Positions 36,010 through 47,871 are shown, numbered from the stretch's first letter. The stretch: 64,000 bases of DNA from Chalciporus piperatus (GCA_038093975.1 JBBPTG010000058.1:62001-126000); one strand, 5' to 3'. The notes: a model not told the origin generated them from the letters alone. Made by a program: numbers and translations.

Positions 36010-37495
36010 TCAATGAGCTATAGATGGAGTATCATTCTGTGGGACGAGGAACGGGGCGACTGGGTCATGCAGAAGATCCTTGAACGCTGTGTCGACCGGC
36101 AAAACTCCATGCCGAGCTTTGGTAGCAAGGGTCGTAAACAACTGTGTCAAGCATTCTTTAGCCACCTTATAATTCTGTTCGTGGCCCAGCCCAGGCTGGA
36201 AGTCTTCCCAGTCTCCATTGTTCAAAAAATCGGTCCTTTTTTCCCTGCAAGTAGATGCACCCACTGTCAGCCATTCATCGAGTGGTCTATCTGTCGTACG
36301 AAACCCGCCATTGGCATAGCGAAGGGTGATCCAGGTGAGGACCCAAATAAAGGACTCTGCATCATGCTGGTATGCATGTTTGATCTTGTCCTCGAGCCCG
36401 CGGTGATGAGGGAGAGCCAATGACATGAACGGGACCATACCCGTACGTTCGGTTCCAGTCTTCCCATCCTCGATCAATGTCAGGTCAAAATCATTCAGGA
36501 CACCGATGATCTTTCCGTCCACGAACCGATACATGAGATTAGACGGGCTGACATCTCGATGGCGAACACCGTTCTTCCAGAGAGTAAGATGACCTTGTTG
36601 GAAGAGTCAATATAAGTTAGTTGCGTGCAAGACATGACTCACACTTCACTGTCACCCACCACGTGTGCAAGAACGCGTCCCCGACGAGATCGATGATTGG
36701 TTTCAGTTTCCGAAAGACAATCACATCCAAAACGCGACATCCGACAGTGTTTCTGCCCAGACGACCCCGAATCTTTGTGGCGGACGTCTCCGAAAAGGCC
36801 TGGTAGCACACCATGTCCGGGACGTGTCCTTTGACGTCTGCATTCTTCTCGGTGATGTTGTACACTTTCTTCAAGAGGTCGGGCTCGCTCTTGCGCGATT
36901 CAAGTTCTTCTGCCCAGAAAATTTTGGCGACGAGATCGTGGTGGCTTTGCTCCAGCAACGTCGGGTCGTTGACGTGGAAGTAAACGGTAGATTTGTCAAG
37001 GCGTGGAGTATTATGGATAGCAAGCGAATCAAGACACAGGAACGCACTGTTCGTTGCTTTTACGAAATCGGGGTATAATTCTTGTTCGTTGGCTTTTGAT
37101 TTTTTCTCGCTACACACATGAACCGATCAGATTTGGATGGAACGAAATGTCGCCATCGGCGTACTATTGTGCGAGACAATCCTTGACGTCGGACGGGTTT
37201 GCTTTGAGATCCTGGGCCTGAAACTCGCCATTGCAGATGGGAAGCACACTGGTGAGGCAGTCCTGGAGCAAGCAAGTCTTGTCCAACGATTCTAGCGGAT
37301 CATCAATGCAGCACACGAGGAAATCTTTCAGTACGTCGTCCACTGAACACCTGACAGCATTCTCAACGTCGGGATAGAAAAGGAGATCATAGGCGCAACT
37401 CACTGTACACCGAGGTTGCTAATGTATTCACCCACTGAAGCCGTACCTTGGGCTTGCAGCGCGCTCCGCAAAGCAGGGTCGGGAGGGATGTCCAT
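36010..37495 (-). CDS. FunK1-type protein kinase, copy B
   Basis: Exon 1 starts at the ATG ending at 37495 (MDIPPDPALRSAL) and splices with GTGAGT to CSVDDVLKDFL (from about 37347). Later exons read LYPDFVKATNSAFLCLDSL, LVAKIFWAEE, DMVCYQAFSET, WWVTVK and, after a 50-nt intron, VRHRDVSPSNLMYR and GVLNDFDL. The C-terminal lobe ends at a stop at 36010. HRD and the strand lysine are present, while DFG is DFD. Compared with copy C, about 250 residues between the N-terminal part and the kinase core are missing, so B is internally shortened. No stop or frameshift is visible in the kinase lobe. Function is unknown; FunK1 kinases are linked to multicellular growth mainly by their lineage expansion. 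Confidence 0.75.
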
Positions 37496-37957
37496 TTGTT
37501 CATTCTCTGGAAGTAGGTGATGGGTGGATATCAAGCAGGAAGAGTGGCTGATTCGCGGGAGATCACTCTGTGTGACGACTGTCGAACAAATTCACAAATT
37601 ATTTAATGTAAATCGCCGCGCTTTCTACATACGAACCATGTAGATCATTTGAGCAAGCACTGCGTTGCCCGGTCGCACTGGCGGTGAAATTTGTGGCCAT
37701 GGCGCATCCACACTTGAAGCTGGACCGTTACATAGCCTCGAGGCAAGGGCCGCTCAGATCAGTGACAGCCGGTGATGCCACGGCCAAATGTCGCAAATGT
37801 CAAGCCTGAGCCAAGCGCCAGGCCCAAGGCTAACCTTAGTTCCCTCCGCCAGGGTCGTTGACCCCATCATGATTACGGACCTGGATTTTCGGGCGACCGC
37901 TCGCCGTTGTCAACGGGTGTGTACTGTGGGCGCACCTTTATTATGGCGCTCTGAACC

Positions 37958-38567
37958 ATGAAACCATCACAACCTTCAGAAAAGGTCAAAGCCTCGGTTT
38001 CCTTGCCAGTATCGCCGCTGGCCGTCGGTCCTACTGAACCGTATTGGTTCTATGAATACCAATGGGATGGACCGAAGCGACAGCATGTCCCCGTTTGGGA
38101 GCCTAGACGAACGACGTTCTTCGTGGTCTTCGATGGCGAGGCCAGACACCTTTTTTCCACTGCGCGGATCCTGTTGTATTACAGCAACGCGCGCAAGGAC
38201 AAAGTGCAGCCTAACGCTTGGGTACGTTGTTTTTGTCTGGGCTATCAGGACAAGCTGTAGCTGATAACTTTTTTTTGGTTTCGTGGCAACATAGGACATC
38301 CAACAGGTTGGATCGATGACCCACACGTCGAAAGACGGAATCAGCGATGCGCCTCCCAACGATTCTTCTTTGCCTATGCTCACGATCGCATTCGAAGTCG
38401 TCATGGGCGGTAAATGCTCCAATTCCCCGTTCGCAACGGTCCTCTTGCGATCCCCCACAGCCTACACTCAAGATCTTCATCAAGATTCTACCCACATCCT
38501 CCTCGAAGGCAAACACTCATTAACTGCTCACACACTGTCTCTCTCAGTCTCATTCACTCATTCGACC
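37958..38567 (+). CDS. Hypothetical N-terminal exons upstream of the F-box gene (doubtful)
   Basis: An exon at 37958-38221 (MKPSQPSEKVKASVSLP, then EPYWFYEYQWDGPKR) has a clean donor (GTACGT) and splices in phase 0 to 38295. From there the frame is open straight into the F-box gene. It may be a separate small gene of unknown family, or a 5' extension of the F-box protein. I favour a separate gene, because the duplicated F-box copy at 26 kb keeps the flank and the ATG at 38568 but not this exon. No domain is recognised. Confidence 0.35.
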
Positions 38568-39851
38568 ATGCTCCACACCATTCTCGCTTCAGGATGTCGC
38601 GATTACTCCTGCGCCATTCACCGAATCTCGGAAATTGAATACATCACCACGCGTATCGTTCGAGTCCTTCCACGGTCCTCCGTTCGTCCGAGGGTGACCA
38701 ACGCGTGTCTACCTACGGAACTTCTTCTGAAGATCTTCGGGGACAACGAACTCTGCAGTGACAGGCATGACGATTTGCTCTCGTTCGCGCAGGTGTGTCG
38801 TGCCTGGTCCTGCTCCATGGAAGTCCTCCATTCCCGTCTCAGCTTCTCCGACGACTTGACCCACGGGGATTCCAAACCTCCTTCCAAGCATCTGTTGGAC
38901 ACGTTGGCCCTCGCTAGGGCGCTGAGCGAGAAACCTATCCTCGGTCGTGGATTCCGGCATCTCACAACGAATATCCTCAGGAATCCCGAAGACACTGAGG
39001 AAGGTCTTGACCCCCTTTCCTCAAAAACCTTCTCCCTCTTCACCTCTGCTTTGATACCCATTCTTTGCGCCACACAGAATCTCCAACACCTGCACATTGC
39101 TCAATTGGATGCTTCACAAGCGGAAGCACTACTCGCGGCTTTCCACGATCTTCGTGACATGCAAACGTTCTCCCTCGGTGAACTACAAGGTGGACTGAGT
39201 CGTCGTATTCACAAACGACGAGGTTCGGTTCGCGCCGCAACCACACTCAACGTTTACCAACTCTCTCGGTGCATGGCAAAGTGGCCTGCACTGAAATCGA
39301 TGAAGGTGCACCACCTCCATCCGAGTACACTCGGGCTACGACGGTACACCCTCCGAGCACCAGGTTGCGCTCTGACGCAACTCACGATCGGGAGGTCGCA
39401 CGTGTCCGATAAGGACCTCATGCATCTCTTTGGCGCGTCTGCGAAGACGCTCGAGCGAGTCGCGTTCGATAGAGTCGACGGACTGACCAACGCTGGGCTG
39501 CTTGCCTTCTTACTCGCCGTCTCCCGAAATCTAACGTCCCTGACGCTCCTCGATGTCGCACTCCCCCCAGTTCGGCAATGGGGCAATCTTGTCATCGGAC
39601 GTGCAGAGCGGGCTCTAGACGTCGTTGTGGACAAGATGCCTCGATTACGACAACTCGTGATCAGCGGGGATGTCGCGAGCGAGTTTATGCTGGATAGGAG
39701 GTCGAGGATGTACCTCAATAATTTGGAAATGGGGACGACGCAGATAGCAGTGGTTCAGTTGTGGTTAGAGGATGTGCCTAGGCTGTGTGGGTTCGAGGCC
39801 GATTGGAAATGGCCAGGATGGCACACGCCCGAAAGGCCTCCACGACGGTAG
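38568..39851 (+). CDS. F-box protein with leucine-rich C-terminus
   Basis: A single open frame of 428 residues from the ATG at 38568 (MLHTILASG). The F-box lies at about residues 41-85 (ACLPTELLLKIFGDNEL, then DDLLSFAQVCRAWS). It would bind Skp1 in an SCF ubiquitin ligase. The rest has leucine-rich-type periodicity (LQHLHIAQLD, LTQLTIGRS, LERVAFDRVDGLTNAGL, LTSLTLLDVALP), expected to bind the substrate. This start is chosen because the paralogous fragment at 25925-26360 is conserved from just upstream of it. Such genes are numerous in Agaricomycetes, and the substrate cannot be inferred. It is divergent from FunK1 copy B. Confidence 0.85.
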   Translation: MLHTILASGCRDYSCAIHRISEIEYITTRIVRVLPRSSVRPRVTNACLPTELLLKIFGDNELCSDRHDDLLSFAQVCRAWSCSMEVLHSRLSFSDDLTHGDSKPPSKHLLDTLALARALSEKPILGRGFRHLTTNILRNPEDTEEGLDPLSSKTFSLFTSALIPILCATQNLQHLHIAQLDASQAEALLAAFHDLRDMQTFSLGELQGGLSRRIHKRRGSVRAATTLNVYQLSRCMAKWPALKSMKVHHLHPSTLGLRRYTLRAPGCALTQLTIGRSHVSDKDLMHLFGASAKTLERVAFDRVDGLTNAGLLAFLLAVSRNLTSLTLLDVALPPVRQWGNLVIGRAERALDVVVDKMPRLRQLVISGDVASEFMLDRRSRMYLNNLEMGTTQIAVVQLWLEDVPRLCGFEADWKWPGWHTPERPPRR

Positions 39852-40131
39852 ATATTTGCGTTATATGATCTACGATCTCATGGTCTCACTCTCGGTTAAC
39901 CAAGGAGAGGAAAGATGCGATAGGTGGTAGATTGGTGGTACAGCGTAATATCTCGATATTATAAACCAAACATGCTATCCGGAAGACAATGGGTTCGTGG
40001 GCAGTCGTGATCCCTAGTGGTAAACGTGACACTGAAAAGAATGAAAGAACGAAGAGATAGGGTGAAGACAAACGAGAAAGCGAGATAGTTGAAGAAATAA
40101 CTCAACAGAAACCAACGAATGCAACGACCTC

Positions 40132-41377
40132 CTAACCTGTTCCCGTTTTCAAGCGCCACATTCCGTTCTTACCTGGGTTCAATCCCTCCCATCGTGCCTT
40201 ACCCCGAAGGAAGTCCACTTGCTTGACGCCTTGCATCTTTTCGTCACCACTACGGCATCGATTGAGGTATGCATGCGTAAGAATTTCTCGATCTTCGTCA
40301 TCTAAGTCGTTGTTGTAGAAGTCGTGTTTAGTGATTGGTTTATTGAGTGAGGCAGAGAGTTGCTGGAAAAAATCTCCGAGAGATATATACGAGGCACCGT
40401 TGGCCCTGATGTCGATGTACCAAGGTAGGCGGGGGTGATAAAGTCGCATATACTTTGTGGGAGGGCGAGTGACGGACTGATCCATATCGCTCGCAAGCGG
40501 AGGCCTGTCCAGCTCCCGAAAAGCAACTGAGAGTGCCTCGCGGCGTAGATCGTATATCGTGGATGGGTGGGATTTGCTGTGGCGAAGGCATGGATGGAGC
40601 TCCAGCTTGGCGCTGTCGATAACTTCTGAAAAGGTCACGTCAATATACACAGGTAAACTTCCGAAAGAAGATCCCACTAACCGTCCAAAGGCCGAGCGTT
40701 GTTTGATTTACTGCGGAACATGGAGGCCAAGCCAGATTTGAATTTGAAATCATGTCTCCATTGTTGAGGACGTTCGTGATACATCCCAGGAGGTATGCGA
40801 GAACTCCCAGCAGTCGAACTCGAAAAGCTTGAAGTGGGGGTGTGCATGGCGGGAGCATATGGAGTGTATGGATTCGGATCAGGCATCCTAGATGGGACAT
40901 CAAACAGAGGCGAGAGATCGCCACCCTGAGACGGCCATGGCGGGGGCTTGTGAAGTGAATTGGACCTCTTGTGAGTGCTATGGGTGCTGTGGGATGAAGT
41001 GCTTCCTCTGCGAAGATGCGCCCATGGATCTTGCTGCTGCATCTCAGGGGCAAGGGGTTGTCGAGGGATATATGGACTAGGCATCGATTGTGGGTGTGCT
41101 GGGGCTGTGTGTTGCGGGCTCCATGCTGCCCATGGATCTTGCGGGCTGGGAAAATGATGGGTGCTTTGATTGGGTTAAGTCGAAGTAGTGGTTGACAAGT
41201 TTGTGGAACGTACCGAGGATATGGTGTCCCCCATGAGTAGTGTGGCGCATTCATAGGTGGTACTGCGGGAGGTGCTTGTCCATGAGATTGTACAGCTGCG
41301 CCAGGCGGAGGGGGAATGGTTCGAGCAGCCCCAAAGCTGGGGTGGGCATCCACCAAGGGAGGCATGCCATCATACAT
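40132..41377 (-). CDS. DUF6699-type fungal protein, second copy
   Basis: Three exons, 41377-41214, 41145-40682 and 40625-40132, join with clean phase-2 and phase-1 introns (68 and 56 nt) to give 373 residues. The N-terminal 220 residues are Pro/Ser/His-rich and disordered, with a DPWA motif repeated (QDPWAAW and QDPWAHL). The C-terminal domain shows the DUF6699 pattern: YHPRLPWYIDIRANG, LGDFFQQLSASLNKPI, KQVDFLRGKARWEGL and a terminal MWRLK. It matches the better-known members more closely than the gene at 848-1991 does. Function is unknown. An extra 5' exon upstream of 41377 is possible, because an acceptor-like CTTCACAG lies just before the ATG. Confidence 0.78.
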
Positions 41378-41833
41378 GGCCCCAGCTGTGAAGTGTCGGT
41401 TTGAAAGAGAACAGAGAAAGCGCCTGACTTTATCAAGACGAGATAACTGCCTCTGGGGGGCTGTGTATATGTACTAGGAGGTGTCTCGTCACGACGCGTG
41501 GAGGTAACGTTGTGGGATCGCTCTGATTGTGCTCTTCGCTCGCCGGACGTTGTGGCGAGGTGGTAGTGCTAGGTAAAGAAGGCCATCAGCGCCTCGATGT
41601 CGGACTTGGAGGAATTTGCGGACGTGACTCGGTGTGAGATTACTCTAAGTAAGGGTCAGCAGAGCGTGCCCAAGATGGAAACCGCTCTCGGCGCCGATGC
41701 TGTGCTGGCCAATAATGCTTCTTGGTTCAAGGCTTGAACGCACAGAAGTACGATCGACTCATCGATGTCTAGTAAATTACTAAAACTTGATTGTTACCGT
41801 CCACTGGCGGCAGTTGATACCCCCTCGTCCGTC

Positions 41834-44076
41834 CTAGAAACCATGTCCGTCTAGCTGATCATATCCATGTGACTCGACTGGTTCATTCAGAATTTTCTGC
41901 AACGCTGTGTCGACTGGCAAAACTTCACGCGTACCTTTGGAAACAAGGGTGATAAGCAACGACCGCAGGCAAGCTTTGGCCACCTCATAGTTCCGTTCAT
42001 GGCCTAGCCCACTCCTGATCTCTCGCCAGAGTTTAAGCAACAAAAAATGGCTCTTGGCTTGGCGGCATGTAGGCACATCCACCCCCAACCAGCCTTCCAA
42101 CGGTCGAGCCCTCTTCGCGCGAAGCTTCCCATCGGCGTAGTTAACGGTGATCCAGGTGAGGACCCAAATAAAGGACTCTGCGTCATGTTGGTACACATGT
42201 TTGATTTTGCCCTCGAGCCCGGGGCCATCGAGGAGAGCCAATGACATGAACGGGACTGTACCAGTATGCTCGGCGTCAGTCAGCCCATTATCAATCGACG
42301 CCAGATCAAAATCATTCAGGACGCCGATGGCCTCTCCGTCCACAATCCGATACATGAGATTGGATGGGCTGATATCTCGGTGGTGAATACCGTTCTGCCA
42401 GAGAGCAAGATGACCTTGTTGAAACAGTCAATATAAGTTGGTTGCATGCAAGACATGACTCACACTTCACCGTCGCCCACCACGTGCGCAAAAACTCGTC
42501 CCCGACGAGAGCTGTGATTGGTTTCAATTTTCGAAAGACGATCACATACAAAATGCGAGAGTCGTTGGTGTTTATGCCCAGACGCTCCCGAATCTTTGCG
42601 GTGGACGTATCCGAAAAGGCTTGGGAGCACACCATGTCCGGGACGTGTCCTTTGACATCTCCATTCCACTCTGCGATCTCATAAACTTTCTTCAAGACGT
42701 CAGGCTCGCTCGTGCGTGATTATTCTGCCCAGAACACTTTGGCGATGAGGCCATCCTCGCTGAATAATGTCATGCTCGTCACCGGGAAGAAGTTGGTACC
42801 ACGGCTGTTAAGTTTGAAATACTCAACCCGCTCCTTCAAAACTGGTTCAAGGCCAAGGTCAATATCCCTACCCCGCTCGTCATGCAGGATCATATGGTGA
42901 AGCTGCGGACGAGTCCCGAAATTTGGGTCGATGTCGGGATTCAGGCCCCAGTGACGATTCTCGAAGCGTTGCATAGCGAGGAGAAGGACCAGAAATCGCG
43001 GAAGATCTTGAATGAAATTGAAGGCCGAACATTGAATCAGGCCCTGTCGGTCATAGCGACAAACATAGAGAAGATCATCTATTGTAAGCTAGGTAAACAG
43101 ACGATGACAGGTATCACAGACGAGAGCGGCCCACCAACGATAACGAGGCCAATGACATGTCGCCGTCCAGTATGAGAGGAAAACATCTCAGCTGCGTGAG
43201 AGACCGCCCGGAGGATGAATGGCTGGCTTATTTTAGGATCAGTTTTGTCGTTCGGATTTAGGTTGGCTGCTTCATGTTGCCCGGATGTACAGCTGTTTGA
43301 ACTGGTGCCTGTAGCTCATGTCAGACTGGACGATGGGTATCAAGCACGGCCCACAAAACAAGCACATACCAGGTCCAGGGGGAGGGGATCGAGAGTTAAC
43401 AGCAGCAGGCGCAAGCGTGGCTGACAGCGTGTACGACGGGAGAGGAACTGCCATTTTCCTCTTGGATGTCGTACACTTCACGAAAGTGCGGATGCTGCGC
43501 CACTCGAAGGGACGGCTGGGAGACCTTGTCGCCCCCGCAAGAAGTTCACCCTCGTGAGAAATATCGCCTGGCGAGCCACGAGCTTCACGGGCAGCCAGCT
43601 CCGAGACAATGACGAGGCTCGGTTCACGGCTATCGACGTGCAAGCAAATGGAGAGCTGCCACGAGGTCGAATGTTTGGGACGTTGACCGACTGAAGACAC
43701 AGAACCGCTGTGTTCACTGCTGTCACCAAGTCAGGGTATAGCCATCTTTTATCCATCTTGTATTTTTCCGAGCTACATGAACTGATCAGAATTGAACAGA
43801 GCAAGATGTTATCACCAAATCGTACTATGCTGCTAGATGATGTCTGATGACAGACGGATTTGCCTTGAGATCCCTGGCCTGGAACTCACTGTTGCAGATC
43901 GGAAGGACATTCTCGAGTGAGTCCTCGAACAAGCGCGTCTTGTCCGATAAGCTTGGCGAGTCATCACTGCAGTCCATGAGAAAATCTTTCAGCATCTCGT
44001 CGACCGAACACTCGGCAAACTCAGACACCCTACACGAGAAAGTTGAAACAGGCGAGAAAAAGGTAGACAGTGCCAC
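41834..44076 (-). pseudogene. FunK1-type kinase, copy C, 3'-truncated
   Basis: This copy keeps the longest FunK1 layout: EFAECSVDEMLKDFL (about 44020), LYPDLVTAVNTAVLC (about 43730), then CRYDRQGLIQCSAFNFIQDL (about 43045). It continues with EYFKLNSRG, LIAKVFWAE, the HRD catalytic loop and GVLNDFDLASI. Two problems show. A TAG at 43089-43091 falls in the frame that leads into CRYDRQG, and no GT-AG intron of normal size removes it. The C-terminus also diverges after LNEPV at about 41884, where the PFL end seen in A and B is lost. From 41884 to 42821 it is nearly identical to copy A in inverted orientation. The 5' half has several introns I could not place. Confidence 0.65.
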
Positions 44077-46382
44077 TCACATTTCATCGTCAGTGTTAGA
44101 ACTGTAACTATTAATGTTTTCGCTACGTGTAGTGGCAGAACTTGGGACCGTGGTGTGCTCTGCCGGCCGTGCAAAGCGGAAGCAAGGAAGTTGGCTCGTG
44201 GCGTCTGCAGACAACTTCTTGTACCCACAGCGGTGCAAGTCAAGTCGAGCTGTTTCACGCTGAGGTGGGCGACGCGTGGTTAGCAAGACCTGCTCGCACT
44301 AGTTATTTGTACCGGGCAACTGAAGGATAGGGTGCCGGTGAAGATCTGGAGGCTTAGAGGGTTTGAGGACCCCTGTCGGTAGTTGCCGAGTCCTGACAAC
44401 TTTCTCGCCGTTTCCTCGAAACGTTGTCTCCAATGTGCCCTCCGTTTCGTGACCTCGACCACGCGGCTTCGTGACCTGTTCTGAACTTCCGCGCTCTTCC
44501 TTCCAAAAAGAGTGGCCGAGGTTGTGGCCGACTTGTGTCAATGGTATGTTACTTTCTGAATCACACTTGCAACACATGACTCACACTCAACTCACTCTTT
44601 TCAAGTTCAACTTCCTCGCATCAAGTTACCGAACTCATCAACGGAAAGGTAGCACTCACCCGTACTCTTCCGTGTCCGATTACAAGGAAAACATCCAAAT
44701 CCTGTCTCGGACGAAGGAAGCGACTTTGGCATCCATCGAGAACATCTGCCACACATGACAACGTAAGTGGGCGACACCGAACACGAGGCAGCGGCAATTC
44801 TCGTCCAATTTTCATGAACAGACGAAATGGCCGCATCGGAGGTAAGATGAGTCCCCCGCCATTCAACGCATGTATACTCCATGCTTGAGACCGACGTTGC
44901 CCAACGGGGGTGGCTTCCTTTCACTCATTCGTATGCTTCACCAGAGGGAGAATAAAACGGAAATGACGAGGTACACTGTATTACTACATTTCTTCCATTT
45001 ACATACTTGCGACCATGATAACCTGATTTTTATCTTCGGGATTTTGATCAGGCCGGCCACATCCCCGGTTGGAGCTCTTTAGGTTCGTCCTTTGACACCG
45101 ACCAGCGACAGGCTCCCTTGAATGTCAGCGCTTCAGCATCCACGCACAAAGTTTGTTTGTTTCATCGGACAAGGTCTCTAAGGTACAAATCCCTAGAATA
45201 CAACGCACCACCGATTGCACGATACCCATCCCCAGGAGCTTTTTATCTCTACTCCACACCCCGTGCGATAGTGCGGGTCAAATAGAGAACACCGAAGCCT
45301 GCAGAACCCACCCTTAGAGTTCCACTACTACATGTGATTAACTTCGAGGGCACGAGGTGTCGGCGGGAAGGTTTCATCCACGAGGCCCAGGTAGCTTTCA
45401 ACGACGTGGTACTTGTAAGAAGTCCTTCGGCGCCTCGTTGCATCGAATTCATCTCATGCGCGCATCTACGCCGCTTCATCTTGTTTTTTTTCTCGCAGCT
45501 GGCCCTCTCTTGGCAGTTGGTCTGTCCGACGGCCGATTCAGATTCTTGTGCGGTGGTTGTGGTAGTCAACTCCTCGGCAGGTGGCACTTGGTTGTCCCCA
45601 TCGCAATTTGACACAATGGAACAAACGACCTCTCGTCGCAAGCAGCCTACTTCCAACCACATACAAAACCTTCCAAACGTCAATTACCTCCACACTGTAA
45701 GCGGCGTCCGGCGATTACTCGTTCCATAAACCTGTGTTGACGTGTTATCTACCCGATCCATCAAATTTCAGGTTGGACAAGTCGTACCTCGTGACATTCA
45801 AAATCTATATCTCTCTCACGTGTGCCCTGCCACGCCCTGTCATCAGACAGCGCAGCTGCTTCCATTTCTGACCTGTCAAGATTAGATGATCCCGGAGCGG
45901 AAGCAAACCTTCCTAATTGCGTCCCTATCGCGAGCTGATTTGTTTTTTTCGAGGATAATTTTTATCAGCCCAGCTGATGCTCGAATCACGGGAACGCCGC
46001 CGCGTGTGATAAGAGTGTGATAAGTCCGGTCGTGTGTGCACTAACCATCATTTCATTTCGCTTCTCCGACACCAGAAGTACCAAATAATCAGTGGCGTCG
46101 GAACAACAAGTCTCTAAAGTACTAGATAGGTATAACTATATACAACAACAATCAATAAGTCATTCAAGAACGAAGATGAGTGTGTCGCAGAGTGATGCGG
46201 GATGCAGGGGGGGGGAAAGTATGTTACAGTTACAGCTGGGGGTTCCGTGGTGGAGAAGTAAAAATACATCGGTTGGACTGATGAGAAATCGCACGTCCAA
46301 AGTTTAGATGAGGAAAATTTGAAGGAGGATTGGAGTGAAAAGAAGTTCGGGTGAACGCGGAGGCGCCGACGAACATTGTGTT
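44077..46382. other. No clear gene
   Basis: Short frames on both strands. One minus-strand segment near 45341-45424 (KYHVVESYLGLVDETF, then PPTPRALEVNHM and a stop) has the look of a last exon. A strong acceptor-like TTTTTTTTCTCGCAG also lies on the plus strand at about 45486-45500. I could not build a gene model on either strand. Confidence 0.3.
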
Positions 46383-47871
46383 TCAGTACGCGGACAGCGA
46401 GGACAAGAAGGCAGACAAGTCAGTCCCCACGCCAGGTACCGATTTCTCCGAGTAGTCGAAAGAAAATGGATCTTTCGAAAAAGCGGGGAAGCTGTGTTGG
46501 GGGAATAGAGGGCTATCCAGGGCGTTATCGTGGTCAAAAACGTTCAAGCCAGCTGGGTATTGTTGACCACAAGGCTGTAGCTGATTCGATGCGAGGGTAT
46601 AAGGATTTAGAGCGAAGGGATCCTCCGAGTCTAGGCCACAATCGAAACCAGGAGAGGGTGACAGCGCGTGTGGTGTAGGGGGTAAGCTGGAGAATGGTGA
46701 CGAAGCTGGGGTCCAATCGCTACCATACGCTGGATCCACACATAACGTAGGAGTTTGGACTCGGCCAGTCGCACCTGAAGGGTAGCTGCCGAGATCTGTG
46801 CTCGATGGCAATATCGAGTCCCCGAATGCCACATTGAACATGAAAGGATCGAGATCCTGGACGTGGCAGTCAGCGCATTGAATCGATTGAAGGGCGAGTG
46901 CACTCACGAATGAGGGTTGGAGTTTGGAAGCGAAAGAATATTGATGGGGAGGTAGAAATGAACGTGAACTTGAAAGATCGGGACAACCTTGCGACGCAGC
47001 CAGAGGCGCGGAGAGTTGTGGCCCCTCCGCAGGTCTTGATGGTGGCTGGCTACAGACCGAGCGTGCACGATGGTAAGCAGCAGCCAATTTCTGAGACTGA
47101 GCGTCGTCAATAGGCGCTGACGATGACCTGCGGTAAGAACCGGCAGTGATGGGTGTTTCGAACCGTGTGACGATCTCGGGAATATGGGTGCGGTCGAATT
47201 CTTGGATAGCAGCATCGAGCTCTGCACCTTTCTTCCCTTTGACGAGTAGCTCCGCGATCTTCGCACACCGCTTTAAGTCCTTCGGTTCCACCTCTCGAAC
47301 CTTTCGTTTCTCTGTCCCTCCCTTCGGCTTCGTCTTCGAATGAGACGGTCGAAATGCGTACTGCGGCCACTTCTTCTTGTGCTCCTCCAACGCCTTCTTA
47401 GCCTTCGCATGCCAAATCTGGCGTTCATCGTGGGGCATGTTCTGCCACGTGAGTCCGATGATCTTCGATAACGTGCTGTGATTAGTCTCGACTTCTGTGG
47501 AGATATGCTGGCTTTTGATAAACGATGATCGGAAAAGGATGAAGGCATTGGGTGGACGGGGTATATGGTCCTCCCCTCGCTTTTTACTGTGGGCAGGTCG
47601 GCGAGCAGAGACCTCGGAGCCGGGTGACGGGAATAAGATGGGTTCGAAGGTGGCCTCGACAAAAGGGGGAGGTTCGTTGAAAGTCACAGGGGTAACATTA
47701 GGGGTAAAGGCAATGCTCTGAGGAGAAACGGATTGGACGGAAAAGGCCCAAGTTAGCTGAGCGCCTACGAGTCACAACACATCCTGTCAATACCTACGAA
47801 CCAGATGAGATACGATTTCACTGACCGTCTACATCGTCGAATTTCGATGACCGCGATCTCTCAGCAGGCAT
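46383..47871 (-). CDS. HMG-box transcription factor 4
   Basis: Exons 47871-47826 (46 nt, MPAERSRSSKFDDVD, phase 1) and 47764-46383 are joined across a 61-nt intron. This gives up to 475 residues. A 51-nt GTGAGT...CCAG stretch at about 46911-46861 is in frame and may be an intron, which would give 458. The motif SIAFTPNVTPVTF matches SVTFAPNVTP in gene 1. The box runs from HIPRPPNAFILFRSSFIKSQ through LSKIIGLTW and MPHDERQIW to PQYAFRP. A Lys/Arg-rich nuclear-localisation-like stretch and the family motif RCAKIAELLVKGKKGAEL follow. The C-terminal half is Ser/Pro-rich. It is closest to gene 3 in helix 1 (RSSFIKSQ is shared). It is predicted to bind DNA in the nucleus. Confidence 0.88.

Noticed and set aside
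37958..39851. A single long gene joining the 37958 exon to the F-box frame
   Set aside because: The frame is open, but the duplicated F-box copy is conserved only from just upstream of the ATG at 38568, which suggests that ATG as the start. Left as a doubtful separate feature.
3449..47871. The HMG-box genes as a mating-type locus
   Set aside because: Boxes of this class are labelled MATA_HMG from ascomycetes, but Agaricomycete mating types are set by homeodomain and pheromone/receptor loci, and neither is visible here.
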